Below are positions 27,272 through 35,284 of a stretch of DNA of 64,000 nucleotides, piece after piece (position 1 is the stretch's first letter; the number at the start of each line of letters is the position of its first letter). The translations under genes and the position numbers were made by a program. The stretch covers positions 62,001 to 126,000 of the forward strand of contig BBZU01000001.1 in assembly GCA_001304995.1 (NCBI GenBank), read 5' to 3'. This stretch comes from Clostridia bacterium UC5.1-1D10 (GTDB lineage Bacteria > Bacillota > Clostridia > Lachnospirales > Anaerotignaceae). The notes under the pieces were generated by a model. That model ran no database searches and was not told where the DNA came from. It was given only the letters and a program-made list of their open reading frames with translations.

Positions 27272-27379
27272 ATGAAAAAGAAGGAAAAATCCAAAAAAGA
27301 AAAACGACGCAATATTTTTTTAGATATCTTTGAATTTCTGGTGGAAGGCGTCCTTGCCATACTGGACGCTATTTTCTGA
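27272..27379 (+). CDS. Small basic/hydrophobic peptide 1 (35 residues)
   Basis: MKKKEKSKKEKRRN followed by a 21-residue hydrophobic, amphipathic tail ending LAILDAIF. AAAGGAGG lies seven bases before the ATG, one of the strongest ribosome sites in the region. The first 13 residues contain ten Lys/Arg; the tail could form a membrane-surface helix. It is followed by a second peptide of the same design. No family recognised; the layout recalls membrane-active small proteins, but no toxin or bacteriocin accessory gene is nearby. Confidence 0.65.
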   Translation: MKKKEKSKKEKRRNIFLDIFEFLVEGVLAILDAIF

Positions 27380-27393
27380 AAGCGGGAATCATC

Positions 27394-27492
27394 ATGAGAA
27401 AAAAGAAAGAAAAGAAAAAACGCAAAAGTCTGTTGGAAATCCTTCTGGACTTACTTTTGCATATCATTGATTTTATTTTGGAAATGTTTTGA
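27394..27492 (+). CDS. Small basic/hydrophobic peptide 2 (32 residues), paralogue of peptide 1
   Basis: MRKKKEKKKRKS followed by a 20-residue Leu/Ile-rich tail ending HIIDFILEMF. Fourteen bases after peptide 1. The ribosome site is weaker (AAGCGGGA), so translation may be coupled to peptide 1. Same length, charge pattern and acidic-hydrophobic tail as peptide 1, which argues for a real duplicated gene rather than chance. Function unknown. Confidence 0.6.
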   Translation: MRKKKEKKKRKSLLEILLDLLLHIIDFILEMF

Positions 27493-27596
27493 AAAAAATC
27501 AGAAAATCCCGCAACTTTTCTGTATTTTTCCTCGTCCAAAAGAAAAAAGGAATCCGTATGTAGGAAAGAGTCCTAAACTGGAAAGGGGTTGTTGGT

Positions 27597-28343
27597 ATGA
27601 AAAAATGGAAAAGAAACATGATGGCATGTATGACAGCGGCAGTACTGGCTTTGGGCATGAGCACCATGGCGCTGGCAGCGGAACCTGCGGCAAACACCAT
27701 CACCGTCAACGGACAGGGGATTGTGAAGGTAGCACCCGATGTAGCCACCATTCATGTGACCGTGGAAAAGACCGCAAAAACAGCGGCTCAGGCACAGAAA
27801 GCAGTGAACGAAGAACTGACAGACGTCATTGCTGCCATGAAGGCACTGGGCATCACAGACGAGGATATTGTGACATCTCACATTTCTGTATATCCTTCTT
27901 ACCGCTATGACGAAAAAACCGACAAACAGGTTCTGGAAAATTATCAGGCTTACACCTCTGTGAATGTAACCACCAATGACGTGGACAACGCCGGAAAATA
28001 TGTAGACGCTGCCCTGAACGCAGGGGCAACAGGCACCAACGGCGTCACATTCTCTCTGGAAAAACCGGAAACCTACTACAATCAGGCATTGACAGAAGCC
28101 GTAAAAGTGGCTCAGTCCTCTGCCACAGCCATTGCACAGTCTTACGGCAAACCGCTGGGACAGGTGGTATCCGTTGTGGAAAACAGCCGCAACACCTCCA
28201 CCAGCTATAAAGAAATGAATTACGGTGCAGAAGAAGCTATGGTCATGGATGCCATGGCAACAGGCAGCGCCGACAGAAACACCAACATTTCTTATGAAGA
28301 CATCGAAGTAAGCGCAAGCATCACAGCAGTTTACGGATTCTAA
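27597..28343 (+). CDS. SIMPL-domain (DUF541) secreted protein
   Basis: 248 residues: signal peptide (about 1-28, ending MALAAEP) and a SIMPL/DUF541 domain (about 32-245) with the typical start ITVNGQGIVKVAPDVATIHVTVE and the YRYDEKTDKQVLENYQAYTSVNV middle. The family forms ring- or channel-like oligomers in the cell envelope (BP26, YggE) with roles in oxidative stress that are poorly defined. AAAGGGG before the ATG. A reverse-oriented structured repeat follows the stop. Confidence 0.88.
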   Translation: MKKWKRNMMACMTAAVLALGMSTMALAAEPAANTITVNGQGIVKVAPDVATIHVTVEKTAKTAAQAQKAVNEELTDVIAAMKALGITDEDIVTSHISVYPSYRYDEKTDKQVLENYQAYTSVNVTTNDVDNAGKYVDAALNAGATGTNGVTFSLEKPETYYNQALTEAVKVAQSSATAIAQSYGKPLGQVVSVVENSRNTSTSYKEMNYGAEEAMVMDAMATGSADRNTNISYEDIEVSASITAVYGF

Positions 28344-28360
28344 CATGTTCGGAAAAAGCT

Positions 28361-28548
28361 GAAGTCCTTTCAAAAGCAACTTTCCCTTAAGAAAACATTG
28401 ATTTTTCTTTCCCTTGATTTCTGAAGGGGAATTGCGACGGCTGTCTTCAGAAGAAGACATGTCAAATACAATCTGAAAAATAAGAAAGCTGGAATTCTTT
28501 GTATCATAAGGATTCCAGCTTTTCTATTTTCTTAATATTTTTGAAAGA
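28361..28548 (-). repeat. Dispersed structured repeat, copy E (reverse orientation)
   Basis: Reads on the minus strand: inner stem GCTGGAATCC/GGATTCCAGC-type (28490-28522), the conserved CAGCCGTCGCAATTCCCC block (28427-28444), and stem CCTTCAGAAA/TTTTCTTAAGGG to GTTGC (28374-28418). Outer arms are weak. It points against the SIMPL gene it follows, unlike the other copies. Confidence 0.75.
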
Positions 28549-28561
28549 GACGCCTGATTTC

Positions 28562-28590
28562 TTGACAGTCCCCTTCCTTTCCGTTATGCT
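28562..28590 (+). promoter_or_regulatory. Promoter of the unknown gene at 28622
   Basis: -35 TTGACA, 17-bp spacer, -10 TATGCT. Confidence 0.75.
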
Positions 28591-28621
28591 GAGCAAAAAC
28601 AGAAGGAGAGATTTGCTGCCT

Positions 28622-29038
28622 ATGAAAACAACCCTGACACAACCTCTATATTCCCTGCCATACAGCCTCCATGATGGGTATCTGAAAAAGCTGGAAGCAG
28701 ACGAAGAAACACTGATCTGCCATTTTCCTGACGGCATTTTTTCCACCACCGCCCCCTATGAACAGACAGCAGGCACAAAGGTCATATTTACGGGCGTGGA
28801 TTGGGATTCTTCTTTTCTATATGTCTTTGACGGACTGAAAAACACAGGTGCTTTTTCCGGCAAAAAATGGGATCTAAAGGCCTTTCTGCCTTATTTGGAA
28901 CGGCTGGAGGTCATAGACGAAACATACGGCTACTGGCAGGCGAAATGGAAAGGACTTCTGACAAAGGGAGAAGAAATGGTGGAATGTATGGTGGAGGTTT
29001 GTTACAGCGGGGAAATGGTGTATGAGATAGAGAAATGA
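28622..29038 (+). CDS. Unknown cytosolic protein, 138 residues
   Basis: No signal peptide or membrane helix; acidic, with many aromatic residues and alternating strands (ETLICHFPDGIF, TKVIFTGVDWDSSFLYVFDG, VECMVEVCYSG), suggesting a small beta-rich domain. Start at the ATG at 28622 after AGAAGGAGAG; the frame is open further upstream but that part overlaps the promoter and the repeat. Not recognised. A strong terminator follows. Confidence 0.7.
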   Translation: MKTTLTQPLYSLPYSLHDGYLKKLEADEETLICHFPDGIFSTTAPYEQTAGTKVIFTGVDWDSSFLYVFDGLKNTGAFSGKKWDLKAFLPYLERLEVIDETYGYWQAKWKGLLTKGEEMVECMVEVCYSGEMVYEIEK

Positions 29039-29040
29039 TA

Positions 29041-29082
29041 AAAAAAGACCGCAGAATGATATTTGATTCTGCGGTCTTTTCT
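29041..29082 (+). terminator. Terminator after the 138-residue protein
   Basis: AAAAGACCGCAGAAT pairs with ATTCTGCGGTCTTTT; T-runs on both sides make it bidirectional. Confidence 0.88.
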
Positions 29083-29221
29083 TATGATAAATTGATCGCA
29101 CAGCAAGCAACAAAAAATCCCATACCTAATGAATGGCTTATTTCCCTTTCATTTTTAGATACTCAACGGGTTGGAAAAATAACGTTGGAGAAAGCGTTTT
29201 TCGTCAATTAAAAAATTTTTC

Positions 29222-29900
29222 TTAAATACTTGGAAGTGTATTTACAATTTCATAAAGCTTCTGATAGTTTTCCAGCATTTCCCTTTTGGGTGATTCTGGC
29301 TCGTCCTCCAATGCTAACAATATGACATCATCTGTTTTAACGGGGCCTTTCACCGTTTTTTCTCCCAGATCCAATTCATAATAAACAAGCCAAAGTTCTT
29401 TTTGTCCAGAAGCACTGACAGTATAGATAAAATAATAATCATAGATCAATTCATCAGAAACATAATTTTGCTTTGGTATCTGTCCTTCTGAATCGATCAC
29501 ATAATTACCACTTTCCAGTATATCCAAGCTAGTATTTGCTATTTTCAGGTTTGTCCCATCATAATAAATCTGTGCAAATTCTTGGAATGCCCCAGTGGTA
29601 TTCGTAAAATTTGTCTCGTATGCTGGAAGTTCATAGGTATCATCCACATCTGAAATTTGATAATTAAACGATTGCTCATCTCGTGATACTTCCAAATTCG
29701 TCTGGCCAAAAATTGTATTTTGTTTATTTTGCTGCCATTCAACTATCGTACTCAAGATAGAAAAAAACGACACTGCTATTGAAATAACCAGAGATAACCA
29801 CCGTAGTAAATATTCAAAAAACCGTACCTTTTTTCTTTTGCTGTTTCTTCTGTTCTTTCCGTCTTTTCCTCTCTTTCCGCCTTTTCCTTTCTTTCTGCAT
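29222..29900 (-). CDS. Membrane-anchored protein with polybasic N-terminus, one-base frameshift
   Basis: About 226 residues after repair. It starts at the ATG at 29900 (GGAGG upstream) with a 25-residue stretch dominated by Lys, Arg, Glu and Gln, then one membrane helix (EYLLRWLSLVISIAVSFFSIL) and an extracytoplasmic domain of about 180 residues. The frame breaks in the poly-T at 29829-29834; one added base joins KKKK to VRFFEYLLRW. Without repair only the last 183 residues remain open. The external domain is acidic and unrecognised. Confidence 0.65.
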
Positions 29901-30228
29901 ACCGCAGCCTCCTTAGATTGGATCTATCATCCAATTATATAAATCCCTTCCTCACCTCATAAAGATCAAAGAAGTTCTATTCACTTTCCCACAGAAAAAA
30001 GTCCTTTTCCCGCATTCTCGCTCTTTTGCATAACCAACTGGCTCTTTCTCTCTTTCTAAGAGCATCTGAATTCTATGTTTTATTTTAATAAAAAAAGGAG
30101 TCTTGCCAACTCCCTTAGAAATTACAAAGGTTGATATTTTTATTTAAAAAATAGAAATGAAAATACATGCATCCATCCTTTTTTCTTTTAAAAACAAAAA
30201 AGACATCAACTTTCGTTGATGTCTTCAC
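29901..30228. other. AT-rich intergenic region
   Basis: Between the membrane-anchored protein and tRNA-Ser. Contains a weak inverted repeat AAGGAGT/ACTCCCTT (about 30097-30117) and the tRNA terminator listed separately. I see no gene. Confidence 0.5.
30191..30224 (-). terminator. Terminator of tRNA-Ser
   Basis: GACATCAAC-TTTC-GTTGATGTC perfect nine-base stem just after the tRNA 3' end, followed on the minus strand by TTTTTTGTTTT. Confidence 0.9.
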
Positions 30229-30316
30229 CGGAGAAGGAGGGATTTGAACCCTCGCGCCGCGTTAACGACCTATACCCTTAGCAGGGGCACCTCTTCAGCC
30301 TCTTGAGTACTTCTCC
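30229..30316 (-). tRNA. tRNA-Ser(GCU)
   Basis: Class II tRNA of 88 nt. Acceptor stem GGAGAAG/CTTCTCC with discriminator G; anticodon stem-loop with loop CTGCTAA, anticodon GCT, which reads AGC and AGU; long variable arm (about GTATAGGTCGTTAACGCGGC); T arm GAGGG-TTCAAAT-CCCTC. CCA is not encoded. It lies downstream of serS on the same strand. Confidence 0.95.
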
Positions 30317-30410
30317 AAATAGCCTACTGCAAGAAACAGTATACCATCATTCTACCCATCTGTCAAACCTTTTTTTCACAGAATCTCAAATTTTTTTCTT
30401 CCTAGTTCTG

Positions 30411-30446
30411 GAAAAACAAAGCCGGCTCCTTATAGGGAACCGGCTC
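30411..30446 (-). terminator. Terminator of serS
   Basis: AGCCGGCTCC/GGGAACCGGCT stem followed on the minus strand by TTTGTTTTTC; it separates serS from the tRNA gene. Confidence 0.8.
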
Positions 30447-30462
30447 CAAAAGCATCGTCAGA

Positions 30463-31752
30463 TTATTTTACTTTTTCCAGTTTTTCCTGACCGCCCATGT
30501 AAGGACGCAGTACTTCGGGGATTCTTACGCTGCCATCTGCCTGCAAGTTGTTTTCCAGGAACGCGATCAGCATTCTAGGAGGCGCTGCAACAGTGTTGTT
30601 CAGTGTATGAGCGAAGTATTTTCTGCCGTCTTTGCCAACAACACGGATACCCAGTCTTCTTGCCTGTGCGTCGCTCAGGTTGGAGCAGCTGCCAACTTCG
30701 AAGTATTTTTTCTGTCTAGGAGACCAAGCTTCTACGTCAACGGATTTTACTTTCAGGTCTGCCAGGTCGCCGGAGCAGCATTCCAGAGTTCTTACAGGGA
30801 TATCCATGGAACGGAACAGGTCAACGGTGTTCTGCCACAGTTTATCGAACCACATAGGGCTTTCTTCGGGTTTACATACAACGATCATTTCCTGCTTTTC
30901 GAACTGGTGGATACGGTAAACGCCTCTTTCTTCGATACCGTGTGCGCCTTTTTCTTTACGGAAGCAAGGAGAATAGCTGGTCAGTGTCTGAGGCAGGTCT
31001 TCTTCTTTGTTCATGGTGTCGATGAATTTACCGATCATGGAGTGTTCGCTGGTACCGATCAGGTACAGGTCTTCGCCTTCGATCTTATACATCATAGCGT
31101 CCATTTCTGCAAAGCTCATAACGCCTGTTACAACGTTGCTGCGGATCATGAAAGGAGGGATGCAGTATTTGAAGCCTCTGCCGATCATGAAGTCTCTAGC
31201 GTAAGCCAGAACTGCGGAGTGCAGTCTTGCGATATCGCCCATCAGGTAGTAGAAACCGTTACCAGCTACTTTTCTAGCGCTGTCCAGGTCGATGCCGCCG
31301 AAGCTTTCCATAATGTCTGTGTGATAAGGGATTTCAAAATCGGGAACAACGGGTTCGCCGAATTTTTCTACTTCCACGTTTTCGCTGTCGTCTTTACCGA
31401 TGGGAACGGAAGGATCGATGATGTTAGGAATGGTCATCATGATCTTTTTGATGCGTTCTTCTACGTCTTTTTCTTTTACTGTCAGTTCGTCAACGCGTTC
31501 TGCGTCAGCAGCGATCTGTGCTTTTACTTTTTCAGCTTCTTCTTTTTCGCCTTTTGCCATGAGGCCGCCGATCTGTTTGGACAGTTTATTTCTCTGTGCG
31601 CGCAGCGCTTCTACTTCCTGTTTGATGGTTCTGTTTTCCTGATCCAGTTCGATGACTTCGTCTACCAGAGGCAGTTTGCTGTCCTGGAATTTCTTACGGA
31701 TATTTTCCTTAACGATTTCAGGGTTTTCTCTTACAAATTTGATGTCTAACAT
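30463..31752 (-). CDS. serS: Seryl-tRNA synthetase
   Basis: Charges tRNA-Ser. 429 residues: N-terminal antiparallel coiled coil that holds the tRNA long arm (about 28-105, EQENRTIKQEVEALRAQ), then the class II catalytic domain with motif 2 (SPCFRKEKGAHGIEERGVYRIHQF, split here around the invariant arginine) and motif 3 (TVAAPPRMLIAFLENN). Controlled by the T-box leader upstream. Confidence 0.97.
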   Translation of the reverse strand: MLDIKFVRENPEIVKENIRKKFQDSKLPLVDEVIELDQENRTIKQEVEALRAQRNKLSKQIGGLMAKGEKEEAEKVKAQIAADAERVDELTVKEKDVEERIKKIMMTIPNIIDPSVPIGKDDSENVEVEKFGEPVVPDFEIPYHTDIMESFGGIDLDSARKVAGNGFYYLMGDIARLHSAVLAYARDFMIGRGFKYCIPPFMIRSNVVTGVMSFAEMDAMMYKIEGEDLYLIGTSEHSMIGKFIDTMNKEEDLPQTLTSYSPCFRKEKGAHGIEERGVYRIHQFEKQEMIVVCKPEESPMWFDKLWQNTVDLFRSMDIPVRTLECCSGDLADLKVKSVDVEAWSPRQKKYFEVGSCSNLSDAQARRLGIRVVGKDGRKYFAHTLNNTVAAPPRMLIAFLENNLQADGSVRIPEVLRPYMGGQEKLEKVK

Positions 31753-31802
31753 TTCTTTTCTCCTTTCGGTTTTTCAAATATATACGAATGTCGAGGATAC
31801 GG

Positions 31803-32077
31803 GGTTTTTTTGGCAAATAAAAAAAACCCCCGATCCCAAAAAGAGGGACGAGAGTTACTCCCGCGTTGCCACCCGCATTGCTCGAAAAAAATATTTCCGA
31901 ACCACTTGAACAGCGATAAAGGGCTTACCCTTTCGGCTTTCACCGACAGCTCCGAAAGTGGAGGGCTGTTTTTCTTCCGCCGATTCACACCAACCATCGG
32001 CTCTCTGAGGGAATTTCCACAGCTTAGCTTTCTTCCGAACAGCCGAAAAATGGCTGTTTCACGCCTTGTTGAAAAAT
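31803..32077 (-). promoter_or_regulatory. T-box leader (serine) with -10 box at 32078-32083
   Basis: Minus-strand leader of serS. The hallmark T-box sequence GGGTGGCAACGCGGGAG is at 31858-31874, the stem I distal motif AGAGAGCCGATGGTTGG with closing ATCGGC at about 31984-32011, and the intrinsic terminator at 31821-31855 (stem around CGTCCC/GGGATCG with eight T). TATAAT is at 32078-32083. Uncharged tRNA-Ser should stabilise the antiterminator. The specifier codon is probably AGC or UCC in the loop near 31945-31965; I could not fix which. Confidence 0.92.
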
Positions 32078-32204
32078 ATTATAGCACACAAAGACAAAAG
32101 GCAAGTATTTTTTCGGGAACCACGAAAAAAATACATTTGTTTTTTTAATGAAATTCTAATGCTTTTCTTATAGATTCTTTTGGCCGATTGCGGTATGATA
32201 GTAC

Positions 32205-32297
32205 CGTACAAGGAGGCCCCTTTTCCTGTACATAAACTATGCCCCCGGACGTTATCACGTCCGACGCCCGACGATTCCCCGATCGCCGGGTTTTTTT
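32205..32297 (+). ncRNA. Candidate small RNA, three hairpins and terminator
   Basis: -10 TATGAT at 32194-32199, then a 93-base unit: P1 GTACA(A)GGA/TCCTGTAC (32206-32231), P2 CGGACG/CGTCCG (32246-32263), P3 CCCGACGAT/ATCGCCGGG followed by seven T (32267-32297). No gene lies downstream on this strand: the next gene is antiparallel. P1 contains AAGGAGG. It does not match an RNA family I know. A 21-codon frame from the ATG at 32239 exists but has no placed ribosome site. Confidence 0.6.
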
Positions 32298-32470
32298 ATG
32301 CTGAAAAACAAGGGGGATTCCAATTTTTTCGCATATTGATGTTGTTCATAGCATCCCCTCTTTTTCCTTGATTATACGCAGCATCTGAGCCATTGCTCAT
32401 GAGCTCTTTCTTATTCTTATGTCAACCAATTAGATTTATGAAACAGAAAATAATTTTCTAAAATCCTGAC

Positions 32471-32535
32471 CAAAAAAACAGCTGGAAATCCTTTCACAAG
32501 GTTTCCAGCTATCTTCATTTTCTTATGAAATGCTC
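32471..32535 (-). repeat. Dispersed structured repeat, partial copy F; terminator of the HAD gene
   Basis: Left half of the repeat on the minus strand: GCATTTCATAAGAAAA then inner stem AGCTGGAAACC/GGATTTCCAGCT followed by GTTTTTTTG. It starts at the stop codon of the HAD gene and clearly acts as its terminator. The right half (conserved CAGCCG block) is absent. Confidence 0.7.
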
Positions 32536-33348
32536 TTATTTTTCATCCAATACAAACCGCTGAAGCACATCTGCCACAGCATCCTGTTCACAGGTGGTTT
32601 CTGTCACATAATCCGCTGCCGCCTTCACATGTTCCTGGGCATTTGCCACGGCAACACCAAGGCCTGCCGCCTGGATCATGGACAAATCGTTTTCACTGTC
32701 CCCAATGGCAATGACTTCCGCCAGAGGCACACCGGCTTTTTCTGCTGTTTCCTGCAAGGCTCTGCCCTTGCTGACACCGGTTTTCACAAATTCCAGATAC
32801 TGCGGGCCGGAGAAGAAATGGTTCAGTTTTCCCGCAATGAGAGGTTCCACTTTTTTCCGCACCGCATCCAGCTGTTCATAGGAACCGCTGAGGAGGCATT
32901 TGGTAAAATAGCCTTCATATTCCAATCCATCCGGCAATATCCGCATATCCGCATGCATGACACGGCAATAGGCCTCCACCTGAGGGGTTACTTTTTCCGC
33001 AACAAACGTACGGTCATCATAGAGATAGACTTCTACCCCTTCTTCTCTGGCGATTTCCACCACAGGGCGCAGGTCGTCAGAAGAAAAGGAATGTTTCAGC
33101 ACCATTTCCATATTCTCCAAGTTATACACAGCGGCGCCGTTCTGGCAGATGACATAACCTGGACGACCCAAGAGATGCAGTTTTTCCAGAAACCGTTCCA
33201 CGCCATAGACACCACGACCGGTGCAAATGACAAATTCCACACCCTGATCCACTGCTTTTCCAACCATTTCTATATTTTTTTCCGAAAGTTCTGACGCGCT
33301 TTTCAAAAGTGTGCCGTCCATATCGGAGAAAACCATGCGATAAGCCAT
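32536..33348 (-). CDS. Cof-type HAD-IIB phosphatase
   Basis: Haloacid-dehalogenase-type hydrolase of the Cof/YwpJ group acting on small phosphorylated metabolites. 270 residues: motif I FSDMDGTLL, motif II VICTGR, C2 cap domain (about 85-185) and motif IV IGDSENDLSMI, with the lysine in VSKGRAL as motif III. Start at the ATG at 33348 after AGAGAGGTG; an in-frame ATG at 33387 lacks a ribosome site. Confidence 0.9.
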   Translation of the reverse strand: MAYRMVFSDMDGTLLKSASELSEKNIEMVGKAVDQGVEFVICTGRGVYGVERFLEKLHLLGRPGYVICQNGAAVYNLENMEMVLKHSFSSDDLRPVVEIAREEGVEVYLYDDRTFVAEKVTPQVEAYCRVMHADMRILPDGLEYEGYFTKCLLSGSYEQLDAVRKKVEPLIAGKLNHFFSGPQYLEFVKTGVSKGRALQETAEKAGVPLAEVIAIGDSENDLSMIQAAGLGVAVANAQEHVKAAADYVTETTCEQDAVADVLQRFVLDEK

Positions 33349-33421
33349 GGGAAACACCTCTCTTTCTTTCTGTTCATATGTTGACATAATCTTTTGTTAT
33401 TTTTTCATTTGTCACACAACC

Positions 33422-33500
33422 TGTGGATAACTTTTTGTATACACAGGTTTATCCACAGATTTTTGCCGATTTTATACACATTTCCACAGAGTTGTGCACA
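33422..33500. promoter_or_regulatory. DnaA-box cluster away from dnaA
   Basis: Perfect or near-perfect boxes: TGTGGATAA (33422-33430), TTATCCACA (33449-33457), TTATACACA (33472-33480) and the weaker TTGTGCACA (33492-33500), in an AT-rich stretch. It lies about 21.6 kb from dnaA beside the parAB locus. Confidence 0.75.
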
Positions 33501-33507
33501 GGTCTGA

Positions 33508-33534
33508 TAAAAAATGCCGTGGTTTCCCACGGCA
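33508..33534 (-). terminator. Terminator of the parA-parB-DUF4446 operon
   Basis: TGCCGTGG-TTTC-CCACGGCA perfect stem, then TTTTTTATC on the minus strand. Confidence 0.88.
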
Positions 33535-33538
33535 AATC

Positions 33539-34381
33539 TCATTCTGCCTGATGTTTTTCTTTTTCTTCGGATTCTTCGAAGTCGTTCATTTCTTCCGATT
33601 CGTCCTCAAAGAAATCCAATGTTTCCTGCTGGATTTCTGCCAGCATTTTTTCGGCGTCCTCAGGAGAGAAATCCTCAGCAGCGGCAATCTGTCCTGCCAA
33701 TGTTTCTTCTTCCTGAATCTGTTCCTGTTCTGCTGTAGTTACATCACCAATGGACTGGATTTTTTCCTTGGGTGTATCCACCTGTTCCAATGTGAGCTGG
33801 TCATCCATAGGTGCATAGCGGCGTTTGAAGAAGGGTTTGAATTTTACTTTTACCACTTTTTCATGTTCCGGTTTATATGCCTGTTCCTGTGCCATTTTGA
33901 CCGCCTGTTTTTCCTCATCGGAAAGCATATAAATGCTGACGCCCATTTCGATGGGTTTGGCATAGGTAAAGGAACCGGTACGGCTATGGATACCGTTGAG
34001 GACAACGCCATTATCTTCCCCATCCAGCAGTGCCAGAGCGAAGCAGAGGTTGCCGCCCATTTCCTCGAAGGGGTTATAACGGATGAGCCCTACTTTCTGG
34101 ATTTTGGATTTATCAGTTTTATCCATGTCCGTTACCATATCCAGCAGTTTATCATATTTTTCTTCGATGCCTTTTGCAGTGTCGAAGTATTCCTGGATTT
34201 TCATTTCCAAGTTATGGGGTGGTCGGCGGCTGGTTCCCATAAAAATGTCATACCGTTTTTTCTCCCGATTGATTTTCACAAACAGGATGATACACAGAAT
34301 GAAAAGAATCACCACCGCAAACCCCAGCAGTCCAAACAAAAGCAGCGCGTATTTCTGCGCCAATGCTGTCAGTGCTGTCAT
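33539..34381 (-). CDS. DUF4446 membrane protein
   Basis: 280 residues. One N-terminal membrane helix (about 10-36), a coiled-coil segment (MKIQEYFDTAKGIEEKYDKLLDM), the DUF4446 core (about 95-165, VGLIRYNPFEEMGGNLCFALALLDGEDNGVVLNGIHSRTG, here listed in parts) and a long acidic C-terminal tail (about 190-280, rich in Glu). The domain regularly follows parB in Clostridia, as here, but its function is unknown. The acidic tail is longer than I would expect for the family. Confidence 0.88.
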   Translation of the reverse strand: MTALTALAQKYALLLFGLLGFAVVILFILCIILFVKINREKKRYDIFMGTSRRPPHNLEMKIQEYFDTAKGIEEKYDKLLDMVTDMDKTDKSKIQKVGLIRYNPFEEMGGNLCFALALLDGEDNGVVLNGIHSRTGSFTYAKPIEMGVSIYMLSDEEKQAVKMAQEQAYKPEHEKVVKVKFKPFFKRRYAPMDDQLTLEQVDTPKEKIQSIGDVTTAEQEQIQEEETLAGQIAAAEDFSPEDAEKMLAEIQQETLDFFEDESEEMNDFEESEEKEKHQAE

Positions 34382-34390
34382 CTTGCCTCA

Positions 34391-35284
34391 TTACCTTTCT
34401 GTTTCCAGTTTCTTCATCAGTACCAACAGACGATCCAAGTCTTCGTCGGAATAATACTCAATTTCTATTTTGCCCTTATTTTTCTTCTGGGTGACTTTTA
34501 CCTTTGTGGCAAAAATTCCCTTCAATTCGTCCTCGATCTGACGCAGGACAGGGCTTTGTGTCTTTTTGGGCGCTTCTTCTTCCGCCGCAGGTGTTTCCGC
34601 TGTTTCCAGCATACTTTTTACCATGGCTTCCACAGCACGAACGCTCAAACCTTCCTCGATGATATGTTCCGCCAGTTCAAACTGGGCTTCCCCATCGGTG
34701 AGAGGCAGCAGCCCACGGGCATGTCCGGCGGTCAGTTTATTTTCCACCACAAAATTACGGACACGTTCGTCCAATTGCAGCAGACGCAGGGCATTGGCAA
34801 CGGCAGGACGGCTCTTGCCTACTTTATCAGCAATCTGTTCCTGACTCAAACCAAATTCTTCCTGCAAACGCTGATAGCTCTGGGCTTCTTCCATGGGATT
34901 CAGGTCTTCACGCTGGAGGTTTTCCACTAAAGCCGCCTCAAAGGCTTCCCCTTCTTCCCATTTTTTGATGATGGCAGGGATTTTGGTAAGACCTGCGATT
35001 TTTGCCGCACGCCAACGACGTTCACCGGCAATGAGTTCATAATATCCCTCTTTATTTTTCTTTACCACCACAGGCTGAATCATGCCGTAGTTTTTCAAAG
35101 AAGTTGCCAGTTCTTCCAAAGCTGTTTCATCGAAATACTTCCGGGGCTGTTTGCGATTAGGCTCGATTTTATTCAAATCCAGTTCCATCACTCCGCCGCC
35201 GTCGCTTTCAAAATCTTCCATTTTATTATGGATCAAGGCTTCAATGCCAAGTCCCTTGGCACCCAGTCCCTTTTTCGTCGCCAT
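34391..35284 (-). CDS. parB: Chromosome partition protein ParB/Spo0J
   Basis: Binds parS and spreads along DNA as a CTP-dependent clamp. 297 residues: N-terminal ParA-interacting region with basic/glycine residues, ParB/Srx nuclease-like domain with the CTP motif GERRWRAAKIAG (about 88-99), helix-turn-helix (about 145-185, LSQEQIADKVGKSRPAVANALRLLQL) and a C-terminal dimerisation domain (about 240-297). Adjacent to parA with no gap, near three parS sites. Confidence 0.96.
   Translation of the reverse strand: MATKKGLGAKGLGIEALIHNKMEDFESDGGGVMELDLNKIEPNRKQPRKYFDETALEELATSLKNYGMIQPVVVKKNKEGYYELIAGERRWRAAKIAGLTKIPAIIKKWEEGEAFEAALVENLQREDLNPMEEAQSYQRLQEEFGLSQEQIADKVGKSRPAVANALRLLQLDERVRNFVVENKLTAGHARGLLPLTDGEAQFELAEHIIEEGLSVRAVEAMVKSMLETAETPAAEEEAPKKTQSPVLRQIEDELKGIFATKVKVTQKKNKGKIEIEYYSDEDLDRLLVLMKKLETER

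Noticed and set aside
32239-32304. 21-codon peptide inside the candidate small RNA
   Set aside because: The AAGGAGG is about 20 bases away from its ATG and within hairpin P1, and the frame runs through the terminator.
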